Shown here: piece after piece, positions 8,081 through 16,599 of the stretch | How the letters are laid out: each line of letters opens with the position of its first letter | Numbering within the stretch: position 1 is the first letter of the stretch | NCBI RefSeq assembly: GCF_000283655.1 | Contig: NC_016622.1 | Span: 2,554,501-2,618,500, forward strand | Source: Azospirillum lipoferum 4B | GTDB lineage: Bacteria; Pseudomonadota; Alphaproteobacteria; Azospirillales; Azospirillaceae | DNA length: 64,000 nt | Reading direction: 5' to 3' | Translations under genes and position numbers: made by a program | The notes under the pieces: generated by a model | Told to the model about the DNA's origin: nothing | Database searches by the model: none | The model's input: only the letters and a program-made list of their open reading frames with translations

Positions 8081-9955
8081 TCAGGTCGGCGCCAGCACGC
8101 CGGGCAGCGGCGTCGGCCCCTGACTGGACTCCTGCTGCCGCGCCCACAGGGCGGCATAGGCGCCGCGGGCGGCCAGCAGGTCGGCATGACGGCCGCGCTC
8201 GATCACCCGGCCGGCCTCCAGCACCAGGATCTCGTCGGCGTCGATCACGGTGGACAGCCGGTGGGCGATGACCAGCGTGGTTCGGCCGCGGCTGACCTCG
8301 CGCAGGTTGGCCTGAATTTCGCGCTCCGTGTGGGTGTCGAGCGCGCTCGTCGCCTCGTCGAACAGCAGGATCGCCGGGTCCTTCAGGATGGTGCGGGCGA
8401 TGGCGACGCGCTGCTTCTCGCCGCCGGACAGCTTCAGCCCGCGCTCGCCCACCGTGGTCTGATAGCCGTCGGGAAGCGCCATGATGAAGTCGTGGATGTG
8501 GGCCAGCCTTGCCGCCCGCTCCACCTCCGCCGGGCTGGCGCCGGGGCGGCCATAGGCGATGTTGTAGAAGACGGTGTCGTTGAACAGCACGGTGTCCTGC
8601 GGGACGATGCCGATGGACGCCCGCAGCGAGGCCTGGGTGACGTCGCGGAGGTCCTGTCCGTCGATCGTCACCCGACCGCCATTGACGTCGTAGAAGCGGA
8701 ACAGCAGCCGGCTGATGGTGGATTTGCCCGCCCCGGACGGGCCGACGATGGCGACCGTCTTGCCAGCCGGCACGGTGAAGCTGACATCCTTCAGGATCGC
8801 CCGGCGCGGGTCGTAGCCGAACTCCACATTCTCGAAGCGCAGCTCCGCCCCGTCGATCTGCAGCGGCTTGGCATGGGGCGAGTCGGCCACCTCGCGGTCG
8901 ACCGCCAGAAGCGTCACCATCGATTCGATGTCGATCAGCGACTGCTTGATCTCGCGATACACGACGCCGAAGAAGTTCAGGGGCTGGTAGAGCTGCAACA
9001 GGTAGGTGTTCACCAGCACGAAGTCGCCCAGCGACATCGTGCCGTCGGCGATGCCCTTGGCGGCCATGCCCATCACCACCGCCAGCCCCAGCGAAATGAT
9101 CGCCGACTGGCCGACATTCAGCAGCGACAGGCTCTGCTGGCTGCGCACGGCCGCCGCCTCATAGCTCTGCAGGGCGCCGTCATAGCGGCGGGCCTCATGC
9201 TCCTCGTTGCCGAAATACTTGACCGTCTCGTAGTTCAGCAGGCTGTCGATGGCCTTGGTGTTGGCCTTGCTGTCGGTGTCGTTCATCAGGCGGCGGAACT
9301 TGATCCGCCATTCCGACACGAAGAAGGTGTAGAGAATGTAGCCCATCACCGTGACGAAGGTGGCCAGCGCGAACCAGACGCTGAACAGCTTCCACAGGAT
9401 GGCGCAGACCAGCGCGATCTCCACCAGCGTCGGCACGATGGAGAACAGGGTGTAGCGCAGCAGCGACTCGATGGCCCGGGTCCCGCGCTCCAGCGAGCGG
9501 GTCAGGCCGCCGGTCTGGCGTTCCAGATGGAAGCGCAGCGACAGCGCGTGCAGGTGCCGAAACACCGACAGCGCCACCTTGCGGATGGTCCGCTGCGCCA
9601 CCGTGGCGAAGACGGCGTCGCGCAGCTCGGCGAAGATCAGCGAAGTGACGCGGGCAAGGCCGTATGCGACGATCAGTCCCAGGGGGATGGCGACGGCCGC
9701 TCCCACCCCCGCCCCGCCGGCCGGGGTCAGGGCGTCCACCGCATGCTTGTAGAAGATCGGCACATAGACGTTGGCGACCTTCGCCCCCACCAGCAGGAGC
9801 ATCGCCAGCACCACCCGCACCCGCGTTTCCACGGACTCTTGCGGCCAGATGTAGGGGGCAAGCGAGCGGATCGCCGCGCGCAGATCGCCGGAAGGACGGG
9901 AGAAGGCGCTGGAATCGGGGCTGGCCGGGGGGCTTGGCGGAAGACTGCGGCGCAT
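8081..9955 (-). CDS. Atm1/HMT1-type ABC exporter (fused membrane and ATPase domains)
   Basis: 624 residues: a six-helix ABC membrane domain (about 60-370) followed by an ATPase with Walker A GPSGAGKST, Q-loop VPQDTVLFND, signature LSGGEKQRVAIAR, Walker B ILLFDEATSALD and H-loop IAHRL. Sequence in the membrane domain (VANVYVPIFYKHAVDAL near the start, FVLVNTYLLQLYQPLNFFG later) is that of the Atm1/ABCB7/HMT1 group. Members export glutathione-linked metal or sulfur compounds and support iron-sulfur or heavy-metal handling. The ATG at 9955 was chosen because upstream sequence lacks membrane character. It is the first gene of the likely pair with the heme oxygenase gene. Confidence 0.88.
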   Translation of the reverse strand: MRRSLPPSPPASPDSSAFSRPSGDLRAAIRSLAPYIWPQESVETRVRVVLAMLLLVGAKVANVYVPIFYKHAVDALTPAGGAGVGAAVAIPLGLIVAYGLARVTSLIFAELRDAVFATVAQRTIRKVALSVFRHLHALSLRFHLERQTGGLTRSLERGTRAIESLLRYTLFSIVPTLVEIALVCAILWKLFSVWFALATFVTVMGYILYTFFVSEWRIKFRRLMNDTDSKANTKAIDSLLNYETVKYFGNEEHEARRYDGALQSYEAAAVRSQQSLSLLNVGQSAIISLGLAVVMGMAAKGIADGTMSLGDFVLVNTYLLQLYQPLNFFGVVYREIKQSLIDIESMVTLLAVDREVADSPHAKPLQIDGAELRFENVEFGYDPRRAILKDVSFTVPAGKTVAIVGPSGAGKSTISRLLFRFYDVNGGRVTIDGQDLRDVTQASLRASIGIVPQDTVLFNDTVFYNIAYGRPGASPAEVERAARLAHIHDFIMALPDGYQTTVGERGLKLSGGEKQRVAIARTILKDPAILLFDEATSALDTHTEREIQANLREVSRGRTTLVIAHRLSTVIDADEILVLEAGRVIERGRHADLLAARGAYAALWARQQESSQGPTPLPGVLAPT

Positions 9956-10095
9956 CGGTCTGTTCAGGTCTCGGGGACTGTTCGGGAAAATGTGCCGGGG
10001 ATGGCGCCCTTCCGAAGAGCCGTCGCGAATGGTTGGGATCAGGCGACCTAACCTAGGGATCCGTGCAGCGTCGTCAAAGGGGCATGTCACCTCTT

Positions 10096-10110
10096 TGGCA
10101 CGTTTTTGGC
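10096..10110 (+). promoter_or_regulatory. possible sigma-54 promoter for the chemoreceptor gene
   Basis: TGGCAC-N5-TGGC keeps the GG and GC pairs ten bases apart, as sigma-54 promoters require, with one mismatch in the -12 element. It lies 120 bp before the chemoreceptor start. This is a weak call from one match. Confidence 0.25.
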
Positions 10111-10230
10111 GCGGCATTGGGCAGCCTGCGGTGCATTTCCTATCGCCATGGCAACGGACTGGAAACCATCTTCCTCTACCCTGCCGGGCGTATCGCGTTC
10201 GATCCGCACCGCAGACCAAGGCATTTGACC

Positions 10231-12765
10231 ATGCAGAACGCCAGTTTCGCCGGCCGCTTCAAGGTGGGTACCCGCATCCAGGTGGGTTTCCTTCTGATCC
10301 TTGCCCTCCTCGTCCTGGTGGCCGCGCTGGGAGTCCGGTCACTGTCGACGGTGGAGGCGGGCTTCACCCGCTACGCGTCGATTTCGGACAACTCGCTCAC
10401 GATCTCCGACATCGACGGCTCGGTCGCCAACATGCGCCGGAACGTGGTCAACTATTCCTTCTCCGGCAACAACGCCCTGATCGCACCGATCCAGGCGCAG
10501 CAGAAGAAGCTTGCCGAATCGCTGCGCATCGCGCGCGATGCCACGCTGGACCCCGGCCGCCGCGCCAACATCGAGCGGATGATCCAGCAGTTCGACGCTT
10601 ACAGTGTCGATTTCGGCAAGCTGGTGAAGCTGCGCGAACAGCGCGACCGGCTGGTGTCCGAAGAACTGATGCCGCTGGGCATCAAGGCGCGTGAGGGGCT
10701 GAGCCAGGTCACCGCCACCGCCATCGCCGCCGGCGACTTCGAATCCGCCGCCTATGCCGGGCAGGCGCAGGAAACCCTGATTCTCGCCCGCCTCAGCGCA
10801 CAACGCTACCTGACCGACCCGAATGCGAAGTGGGAAGGGGAGGTGCACACCCGCTTGGACGGCTTCATCAAGACCGCCACCGCGCTGGCCGCCCGCCTGA
10901 CCGATCCGGCGCAAAAGCGCGCCGCCGAGGATTCGGCGCAGACCGCGAGCCGCTATCTGGACAGTTTCAAGCGCGTGGTCACCGCCCTCGGCGACGCCCA
11001 GACGCTGGCCTTCAGCACCATGGCGAAGGAGGCGGAGGAATTCGCCGATCTGGTCGAGAAGACCGTCGCCTTGCAGTCCGATGTGCGCAAGACGGTGCTG
11101 ACCGGCGCGCAGGCCGACATGGAGAAGACCTCCACCCTGCTGATCGGCATGGCGGTCGGCGCCGTCGCCCTCGGCATCCTGATCGCGCTGGTCACCGCGC
11201 GTTCCATCGTCCGCCCGGTGGTCCAGATGACCGGCACGATGACCGAACTGGCCGCCGGCAACCTCGCCGTCGACGTTCCCGCCCTTGAGAACCGCGACGA
11301 GATCGGCCGCATGGCCAAGGCGGTCCTGGTGTTCAAGGAGAACGCCATCGAGAAGAAGCGGATGGACGAGGCCGAGCGCGAACGGCTGGAGGCCGAACGC
11401 CGCACCGCCGAGGCCCAGCGCGCCCGCGAACAGGCCATCGGCGAGGAGATCGCCGGCCTGATCGACGCCGTGTCGAAGGGCGACCTGGAACGCCGCATCG
11501 ATCTGGCCGGCAAGGACGGCTTCTACAGGACCATGTCGGAGGGCATCAACCGCCTGACCGACACGGTGGAGGCGGTCATCGCCGACCTGGGCGAGGTGCT
11601 GAGCGCGCTGGCCCAGGGCGACCTGAACCGCCGCGTCACCCGCGACTATCAGGGTGCCTTCGAGCGGGTGAAGACCGACGTCAACGCCACCTCCACCCGG
11701 CTGGCCGAGATCGTCGGGCAGATCACCCAGGCGGCCGAGACCATCGCCGCCGCCGCCGCCGAGGTGTCGCTCGGCTCCTCCGACCTCGCCGACCGCACCG
11801 AGCAGCAGGCTTCTTCGCTGGAGGAGACCGCGGCCAGCATGGAGGAACTGGGGGCGACCGTGCGCTCCAACGCCGACAACGCCCAGCGTGCCAACGTGAT
11901 GGCGACCCAGGCCCGCAGCTCCGCCGAATCGGGCGGCGGCGTCGCCGGCTCCGCCATCGAGGCGATGCGCCGGATCGAGGAATCGAGCCGCAAGATCACC
12001 GACATCATCGGGGTGATCGACGAGATCGCCTTCCAGACCAACCTGCTGGCGCTGAACGCGGCGGTCGAGGCGGCCCGTGCCGGCGATGCCGGACGCGGCT
12101 TCGCCGTGGTGGCGCAGGAGGTGCGGCAGCTCGCCCAGCGTTCCGCCCAGGCGTCGAAGGAGATCAAGGGCCTGATCCTGGACAGCGACGCCCAGGTCAA
12201 GGACGGCGTCGATCTGGTCAGCAAGGCCGGCGAGGCGCTGCAGGGCATCGTGTCGGGCGTGCAGCAGGTGGCGACCCTGATCGCCGAGATGGCCTCGGCC
12301 TCGGCCGAGCAGGCGACGGCGCTGGACGAGATCAACTCGACCGTCGCCAACATGGACGAGATGACGCAGAAGAACGCCGCCCTGGTGGAGGAGACCACCG
12401 CCGCCGCCCAGGCGATGAGCGGTCAGGCCGGCGACCTGAAGGCGCTGGTCGGCTTCTTCAAGTTCGATCAGGCCGTCGGTTCCGGCTATGCCGCGGCACC
12501 CCACGCCATGACCGGCGCCTACTCCGCCCCGGCCACCCGCCGCGCCCCGGCCCATACCTCCACTCAGGCCTCCACCCAGGCCCCGGCGCGCGCTACGGCC
12601 GCCAAGCCGGCGGCGAAGCCTGCCGCCCGCGGCGCCGGCACCGCCCACGGCCATGTCGCGGCCAAGCCCGCGGCCCGCACCGACGCCCCGGCGCGCGGCA
12701 CGGCGACGGCGGTCCCGGTGCTGAAGCACAGCGTCAGCGACGACGACGACTGGAAGGAGTTCTGA
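10231..12765 (+). CDS. methyl-accepting chemotaxis protein
   Basis: 844 residues. TM1 is at about 16-36, followed by a long helical periplasmic sensor of about 260 residues (possibly the HBM type) and TM2 at about 301-324. A HAMP domain follows TM2, with further HAMP-like segments to about residue 490. The signalling domain spans about 510-740, with the hairpin tip IDEIAFQTNLLALNAAVEAA. The C-terminal 95 residues are an Ala/Pro-rich flexible tail ending in DWKEF, which fits the pentapeptide consensus that tethers the CheR methyltransferase. It would sense a periplasmic ligand and control CheA. The start at 10231 places the basic N-terminus just ahead of TM1. No che genes adjoin it; a strong terminator follows. 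Confidence 0.95.
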   Translation: MQNASFAGRFKVGTRIQVGFLLILALLVLVAALGVRSLSTVEAGFTRYASISDNSLTISDIDGSVANMRRNVVNYSFSGNNALIAPIQAQQKKLAESLRIARDATLDPGRRANIERMIQQFDAYSVDFGKLVKLREQRDRLVSEELMPLGIKAREGLSQVTATAIAAGDFESAAYAGQAQETLILARLSAQRYLTDPNAKWEGEVHTRLDGFIKTATALAARLTDPAQKRAAEDSAQTASRYLDSFKRVVTALGDAQTLAFSTMAKEAEEFADLVEKTVALQSDVRKTVLTGAQADMEKTSTLLIGMAVGAVALGILIALVTARSIVRPVVQMTGTMTELAAGNLAVDVPALENRDEIGRMAKAVLVFKENAIEKKRMDEAERERLEAERRTAEAQRAREQAIGEEIAGLIDAVSKGDLERRIDLAGKDGFYRTMSEGINRLTDTVEAVIADLGEVLSALAQGDLNRRVTRDYQGAFERVKTDVNATSTRLAEIVGQITQAAETIAAAAAEVSLGSSDLADRTEQQASSLEETAASMEELGATVRSNADNAQRANVMATQARSSAESGGGVAGSAIEAMRRIEESSRKITDIIGVIDEIAFQTNLLALNAAVEAARAGDAGRGFAVVAQEVRQLAQRSAQASKEIKGLILDSDAQVKDGVDLVSKAGEALQGIVSGVQQVATLIAEMASASAEQATALDEINSTVANMDEMTQKNAALVEETTAAAQAMSGQAGDLKALVGFFKFDQAVGSGYAAAPHAMTGAYSAPATRRAPAHTSTQASTQAPARATAAKPAAKPAARGAGTAHGHVAAKPAARTDAPARGTATAVPVLKHSVSDDDDWKEF

Positions 12766-12806
12766 GCGGCGGGGACAAGCCGGCCTTTGCGCTAAAAGCC
12801 TGAATT

Positions 12807-12855
12807 AACGAATCGGTGGGGATTGCGTGCTGCAATTCCCACCGATTTCGTTTTT
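12807..12855 (+). terminator. terminator after the chemoreceptor gene
   Basis: AACGAATCGGTGGG at 12807-12820 pairs with CCCACCGATTTCGTT at 12838-12852, with one bulged base, and the inner bases GATTGC/GCAATT extend the stem. It runs into TTTTT. The small lipoprotein gene starts 25 bp later. Confidence 0.8.
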
Positions 12856-12879
12856 AGGCTCTCGTTCCTGGAGGACGCC

Positions 12880-13068
12880 ATGTCCCGCCGCCCCATCAGG
12901 CACCGCCTTCTCCCCCTCGCCGCCCTGCTGCTGGGCGGTTCGCTGGCTGGCTGCGGTGCCGTCACCGGCGTGGCCGGCGGCGCCGTAAGCCTCGCCGGCA
13001 CCGCCGCGGACATCGCCGGCACGGTGGCCGAAACCTCGGTCGACGTGGTGACCTACCCGCTGCGGTGA
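12880..13068 (+). CDS. small lipoprotein
   Basis: 62 residues. A basic start (MSRRPIRHR), a leucine-rich core and the lipobox GSLAGC (Cys at about residue 25) show a type II signal peptide, so it should be lipid-anchored. The mature part is a short Gly/Ala/Val-rich helix (GVAGGAVSLAGTAADIAG) without recognised domain. A good GGAG ribosome site lies 6 bases before the ATG. Similar small glycine-rich lipoproteins are common in Rhodospirillales and uncharacterised. It is convergent with the LRR-Roc-COR-TIR gene, only 9 bp away. Confidence 0.75.
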   Translation: MSRRPIRHRLLPLAALLLGGSLAGCGAVTGVAGGAVSLAGTAADIAGTVAETSVDVVTYPLR

Positions 13069-13077
13069 GGCGGAGCG

Positions 13078-16000
13078 TCAGGCCGGCGGATCGTCGAAGC
13101 CATAGGCCAGCAGCTCCTCAAGATTGCCCGGCCGCAGGATGCTGTTCATCGTCGCCAGGATGTCGGCGACGTAGAGGTAGTAGGCCTGCATCCGGCGCAG
13201 TTCATTCATACCGTCCTGCCCCAGCTTTGTTGCCCCATCTTGGGTAAAGCTGTTCAGTTCCTTGAACTCAGCCTGCCAGTAAGCCCCCCATTTGACACGA
13301 TCCACTGCTTTTCTTATCGAGAAGCCCGGCACGATGTAGACGCGGACGCGCTTCAGGAAATCGCCACTGTCCTGACAACTGGTCCGCCATATCTCGCTGA
13401 GTTCGAACATACAGTTCGGCGATTCCAGATATCCTTTGCTGAGAATGACAAAGATACGGTCGCCCGCACCGATCCGGCGCATGAAGTCGGTGATGCTGTC
13501 GCCGATCTTCAACTCGTTCTTGTCGCGCCGGATGATGTGCCCGCGCTCTTTCGCCTTCGCGCACAGATCGTCGATGAGCTTTGTGTGTTCCCTGCCTTCC
13601 GGACTGTCATCGCCCCAGGAATAGGACACGAAGCATTCCGGCCCCTGCGGCGGCTTATCGAAAACCAAGGGTGTTTCCTCCCGTTCGGGTTTGCTGCGCT
13701 TGGGATGGTCCACATTCTCGGCCCGCAGGCCGATGCGGCTTTGCGCCCGCTCGACGATCCCGATCAGGCGGTCGAGCAGCAGGGCGGCCTGCCCCTTCTG
13801 GGTCCGCACCCGGATTTCGCCCTGCCAGGACTCGGGACCGGTCGGCACCTGTTCGATGCGCAGGCGGCTGCCGCAGGTCTTCTCATAGCCGCAGAGCCCG
13901 CCCTTCCAGTAGAGCGCGCGGTCGCCGGCCTTTTCGCCGATCTCCGCCATGATGGTGCGGATCAGGCCGTCATGCAGCAGGGGATAGCGGAAGACCGCCT
14001 GCTCCGTCGGCAACTCCTCGTCCCACAGCCCGCCGAGATCGTCGCGGACGCTGTCCTCCGCCGGCAACAGGTCGGGGGCGATGTATTCCACCACCCGCTC
14101 CCGGCCGTCCGGGATCTCGCGGTGTTTGAAACAGATGCCGCAGGACAGCATCATGCTGACGAACAGCGCCCGGTCGGCCGGCAGATGATCCGCCCACACC
14201 AGCCGGTCGAGCAGGTCGCGGGTGAAGCGGCCGTTGTTGTGGCGGATCTGCTGCAAGGCGCCGCGGTCGCGGTCGAAGACGGCATAGATCGCCTCCAGCG
14301 CCCAATTCTGGTCCAGCACGACATGGTTGTGGAACAGGCCGGGCCGATGGAACACGGTGCCTTCGGCGTCCAGCCAGACCAGCAGAGCCTCCGGCGAGGA
14401 CACGTCGTCCTTTTCGGCACAGATCGCCGTGAACGCCTCCATGGTCAGCAGGCGGTGGCGCCGTTCGGCTGGCGGGCGGGCTTCGTCCTCGTCCCGCATC
14501 TGCTCCAGCCGGCGCTGGACCCGCAGACGGCCGGCACCGACCTTCGCCACCCCCAGCCGTTCCGAATCGCGCATCCACTCGACGGCATCGCGCAGGCAGT
14601 CCCTGAGGGCGTCGAAACGCCGTCCGGTCTCGGCGCTGACCCTCAGGATGTCGCAGTAGCGGTCCGGGGCGTTCAGCAACCCGTCCGGGGCGGGGGGACG
14701 GGCCTCCTCCTGGTCCTTGCGTTCGCACCGGGTCTGGATCACCAGACGCGGGCTGTAGCGGTGCCCCTGGTGATGCGCCACAGCCAGCCAATAGGGCAGC
14801 GGCTGGTTGCGGAACTCCAGCCCGCCATACGTATGGGTCGGCTCGTTTTCGACCTTGCGCGCCCACACCACCGCCAGCAGGGCCGGGCTGCTCAGGAACA
14901 GGGCATGCGCGCCGTGATAGATGTCCTGGCCGCCGAAATCCCAGACATGCAGACGGATCTGCGACTCCCCATCCAGATCGATCCGCCCGATCCGGATGCC
15001 GTGGGTCGAGACCGACTCGGACTCGAACGGCAAGCCGGCCAGTTTGCGGGCGATCTGCGTCTTGCCGACCCGGCCATTGCCGAGCAATAGCAGCTTCACC
15101 GTTGGGACGGCCTCCTCACCGGCCGCAAGGTCCGCCCAATGGGCACGCAGCCGATCCAGGCAGTTGTCATCAGGTTCCTGAGACAAGACCCCTGCCGTGG
15201 GAATGCCCGGGATTTCGACATTGTAAAGATACAACTCCTGCAAACTGCTCAGACCGCTGAGCGGGAACAGGTCGCTCACAGACGTGTCGGAACAGGATAG
15301 CTCCTGCAAGCCGCTCAGACCGCTGAGCGGGGATAGGTCACTCACCGACGTGACGGAACAGTACAACTGCTGCAAGCCGCTCAGACCGCTGAGCGGGGAC
15401 AGGTCATTCACCGACGTGCCGGAGCAGGACAACTGCTGCAAGCCGCTCAGACCGCTGAGCGGGGACAGGTCGCTCACTGACGTACCGGAACAGTACAACT
15501 GCTGCAAGCCGCTCAGACCGCTGAGCGGGGACAGGTCGCTCACAGACGTGCCGGAGCAGGACAACTCCTGCAAGCCGCTCAGACCGCTGAGCGGGGACAG
15601 GTCGCTCACAGACGTGCCGGAGCAGGACAACTCCTGCAAGCCGCTCAGACCGCTGAGCGGGGACAGGTCGCTCACAGACGTGAGGGAACAGTCCAACTGC
15701 TGCAAACCATTCAGACCGCTGAGAGGGGACAGGTCGCTCACCGACGTGCCGGAACAGGACAACTCCTGCAAGCCGCTCAGACCGCTGAGCGGGAACAGGT
15801 CGCTCACAGACGTGCTGGAGCAGGACAACTGCTGCAAGCCGCTCAGACCGCTGAGCGGGAACAGGTCGCTCACAGACGTGCTGGAACAGTCCAACTGCTG
15901 CAAGCCGCTCAGACCGCTGAGCGGGGACAGGTCGCTCACAGACGTGCTGGAACAGGATAACTGCTGCAAGTCGCTCAGACCGCTGAGCGGGGACAGGTCG

Positions 16001-16482
16001 CTCACAGACGTGAGGGAACAGTCCAACTGCTGCAAGCCCCTCAAACCATTGAGCGGGGACAGGTCGCTCACCGACGTGCCGGAACAGTTCAACTGCTGCA
16101 AGCTGTTCAGGCCGTTGAGCGGGGACAGGTCGCTAACCGACGTGAGGGAACAGTCCAACTGCTGCAAACCATTCAGACCATCGAGCAGGACTAAATCGGC
16201 GATGTCCGACGCATCAATTATTAAAGTTCGGAGAAGTCCAAAAGATGAAAATCTATGTTGCTGGGCGCAAATTTTGTTCCCAGCAAAATCACTCCACCAA
16301 TCCGCCCCCAAATCCAATTCTTGGAGATGCTTTAGGGCGAACAATTCCTCCGGCAGCCATTCCAGTTCCAGGTTCCGCAGGCTCAGCCGTCCGGTCCGCT
16401 GCTCCGCTTCCTCGGCGATGCGCTCCAGTGCGATCGCCATGCCGTCCTGCTTCGGAGTCTTCTCAGTTACCATAAGTTTCAC
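13078..16482 (-). CDS. LRR-Roc-COR-TIR multidomain protein (bacterial Roco GTPase fused to a TIR domain)
   Basis: 1134 residues counted from the GTG at 16482; an ATG three codons later (16473) is equally possible. Order: a helical cap with one ordinary LRR (about 30-60), fifteen 22-residue LRR units (97-426), a Roc GTPase (about 460-640) with Walker A GNGRVGKT (468-475) and switch motif DFGGQD (515-520), a COR region (about 700-800, VVLDQNWALEAIYAVFDRD), a linker, and a C-terminal TIR domain (about 948-1080) starting FVSYSWGDDS. The TIR helix SPNCMFELSEIW puts Glu1027 at the catalytic position of NAD-cleaving TIRs. The G4 motif (TRCE) is degenerate. I infer an LRR-sensing, GTP-gated NADase, perhaps for phage defence or cell suicide; that is unproven. 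It has its own upstream gap after a terminator, and the region near residues 60-90 is AT-rich for this genome, which hints at transfer. Confidence 0.9.
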   Translation of the reverse strand: MKLMVTEKTPKQDGMAIALERIAEEAEQRTGRLSLRNLELEWLPEELFALKHLQELDLGADWWSDFAGNKICAQQHRFSSFGLLRTLIIDASDIADLVLLDGLNGLQQLDCSLTSVSDLSPLNGLNSLQQLNCSGTSVSDLSPLNGLRGLQQLDCSLTSVSDLSPLSGLSDLQQLSCSSTSVSDLSPLSGLSGLQQLDCSSTSVSDLFPLSGLSGLQQLSCSSTSVSDLFPLSGLSGLQELSCSGTSVSDLSPLSGLNGLQQLDCSLTSVSDLSPLSGLSGLQELSCSGTSVSDLSPLSGLSGLQELSCSGTSVSDLSPLSGLSGLQQLYCSGTSVSDLSPLSGLSGLQQLSCSGTSVNDLSPLSGLSGLQQLYCSVTSVSDLSPLSGLSGLQELSCSDTSVSDLFPLSGLSSLQELYLYNVEIPGIPTAGVLSQEPDDNCLDRLRAHWADLAAGEEAVPTVKLLLLGNGRVGKTQIARKLAGLPFESESVSTHGIRIGRIDLDGESQIRLHVWDFGGQDIYHGAHALFLSSPALLAVVWARKVENEPTHTYGGLEFRNQPLPYWLAVAHHQGHRYSPRLVIQTRCERKDQEEARPPAPDGLLNAPDRYCDILRVSAETGRRFDALRDCLRDAVEWMRDSERLGVAKVGAGRLRVQRRLEQMRDEDEARPPAERRHRLLTMEAFTAICAEKDDVSSPEALLVWLDAEGTVFHRPGLFHNHVVLDQNWALEAIYAVFDRDRGALQQIRHNNGRFTRDLLDRLVWADHLPADRALFVSMMLSCGICFKHREIPDGRERVVEYIAPDLLPAEDSVRDDLGGLWDEELPTEQAVFRYPLLHDGLIRTIMAEIGEKAGDRALYWKGGLCGYEKTCGSRLRIEQVPTGPESWQGEIRVRTQKGQAALLLDRLIGIVERAQSRIGLRAENVDHPKRSKPEREETPLVFDKPPQGPECFVSYSWGDDSPEGREHTKLIDDLCAKAKERGHIIRRDKNELKIGDSITDFMRRIGAGDRIFVILSKGYLESPNCMFELSEIWRTSCQDSGDFLKRVRVYIVPGFSIRKAVDRVKWGAYWQAEFKELNSFTQDGATKLGQDGMNELRRMQAYYLYVADILATMNSILRPGNLEELLAYGFDDPPA
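15205..16194 (-). repeat. fifteen tandem 66-bp LRR-encoding repeats
   Basis: In-frame 66-bp units each encode a 22-residue LRR of the form LSPLSGLSGLQxLxCSxTSVSD. The outer units are more diverged; the last one (towards 15205) ends the array. The units at 15535-15600 and 15601-15666 are identical over all 66 bp, which shows very recent duplication. Most differences fall at a few codons: after LQQL or LQEL, and the residue after CS. Confidence 0.95.
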
Positions 16483-16550
16483 TGCCCGGACCTTCGACGC
16501 CGCCGCCGTTCGATCCGGTCAGTTTAGCACAATCCCCGCATACCCCACAT

Positions 16551-16581
16551 GGGCGGATCATCGTCTTGAGGTGATCCGCCC
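16551..16581 (-). terminator. terminator between the phosphatase-like gene and the LRR-Roc-COR-TIR gene
   Basis: GGGCGGATCA and TGATCCGCCC form a perfect 10-bp stem with an 11-base loop, 19 bp after the phosphatase-like stop. There is no long T-run. It suggests that the LRR-Roc-COR-TIR gene has its own promoter in 16483-16550. Confidence 0.6.
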
Positions 16582-16599
16582 CTGCGGCGGTTGCAGCCG

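Noticed and set aside
7400-10051. An 883-codon plus-strand frame opposite heme oxygenase and the ABC exporter
   Set aside because: Antisense shadow of two clear genes; no domain, low-complexity composition.
10339-12729. A 796-codon minus-strand frame opposite the chemoreceptor
   Set aside because: Shadow of the chemoreceptor; Gly/His/Leu-rich without known fold.
15270-16190. CRISPR-like regular repetition
   Set aside because: Units are directly abutting 66-bp coding repeats with no unique spacers and no cas genes.
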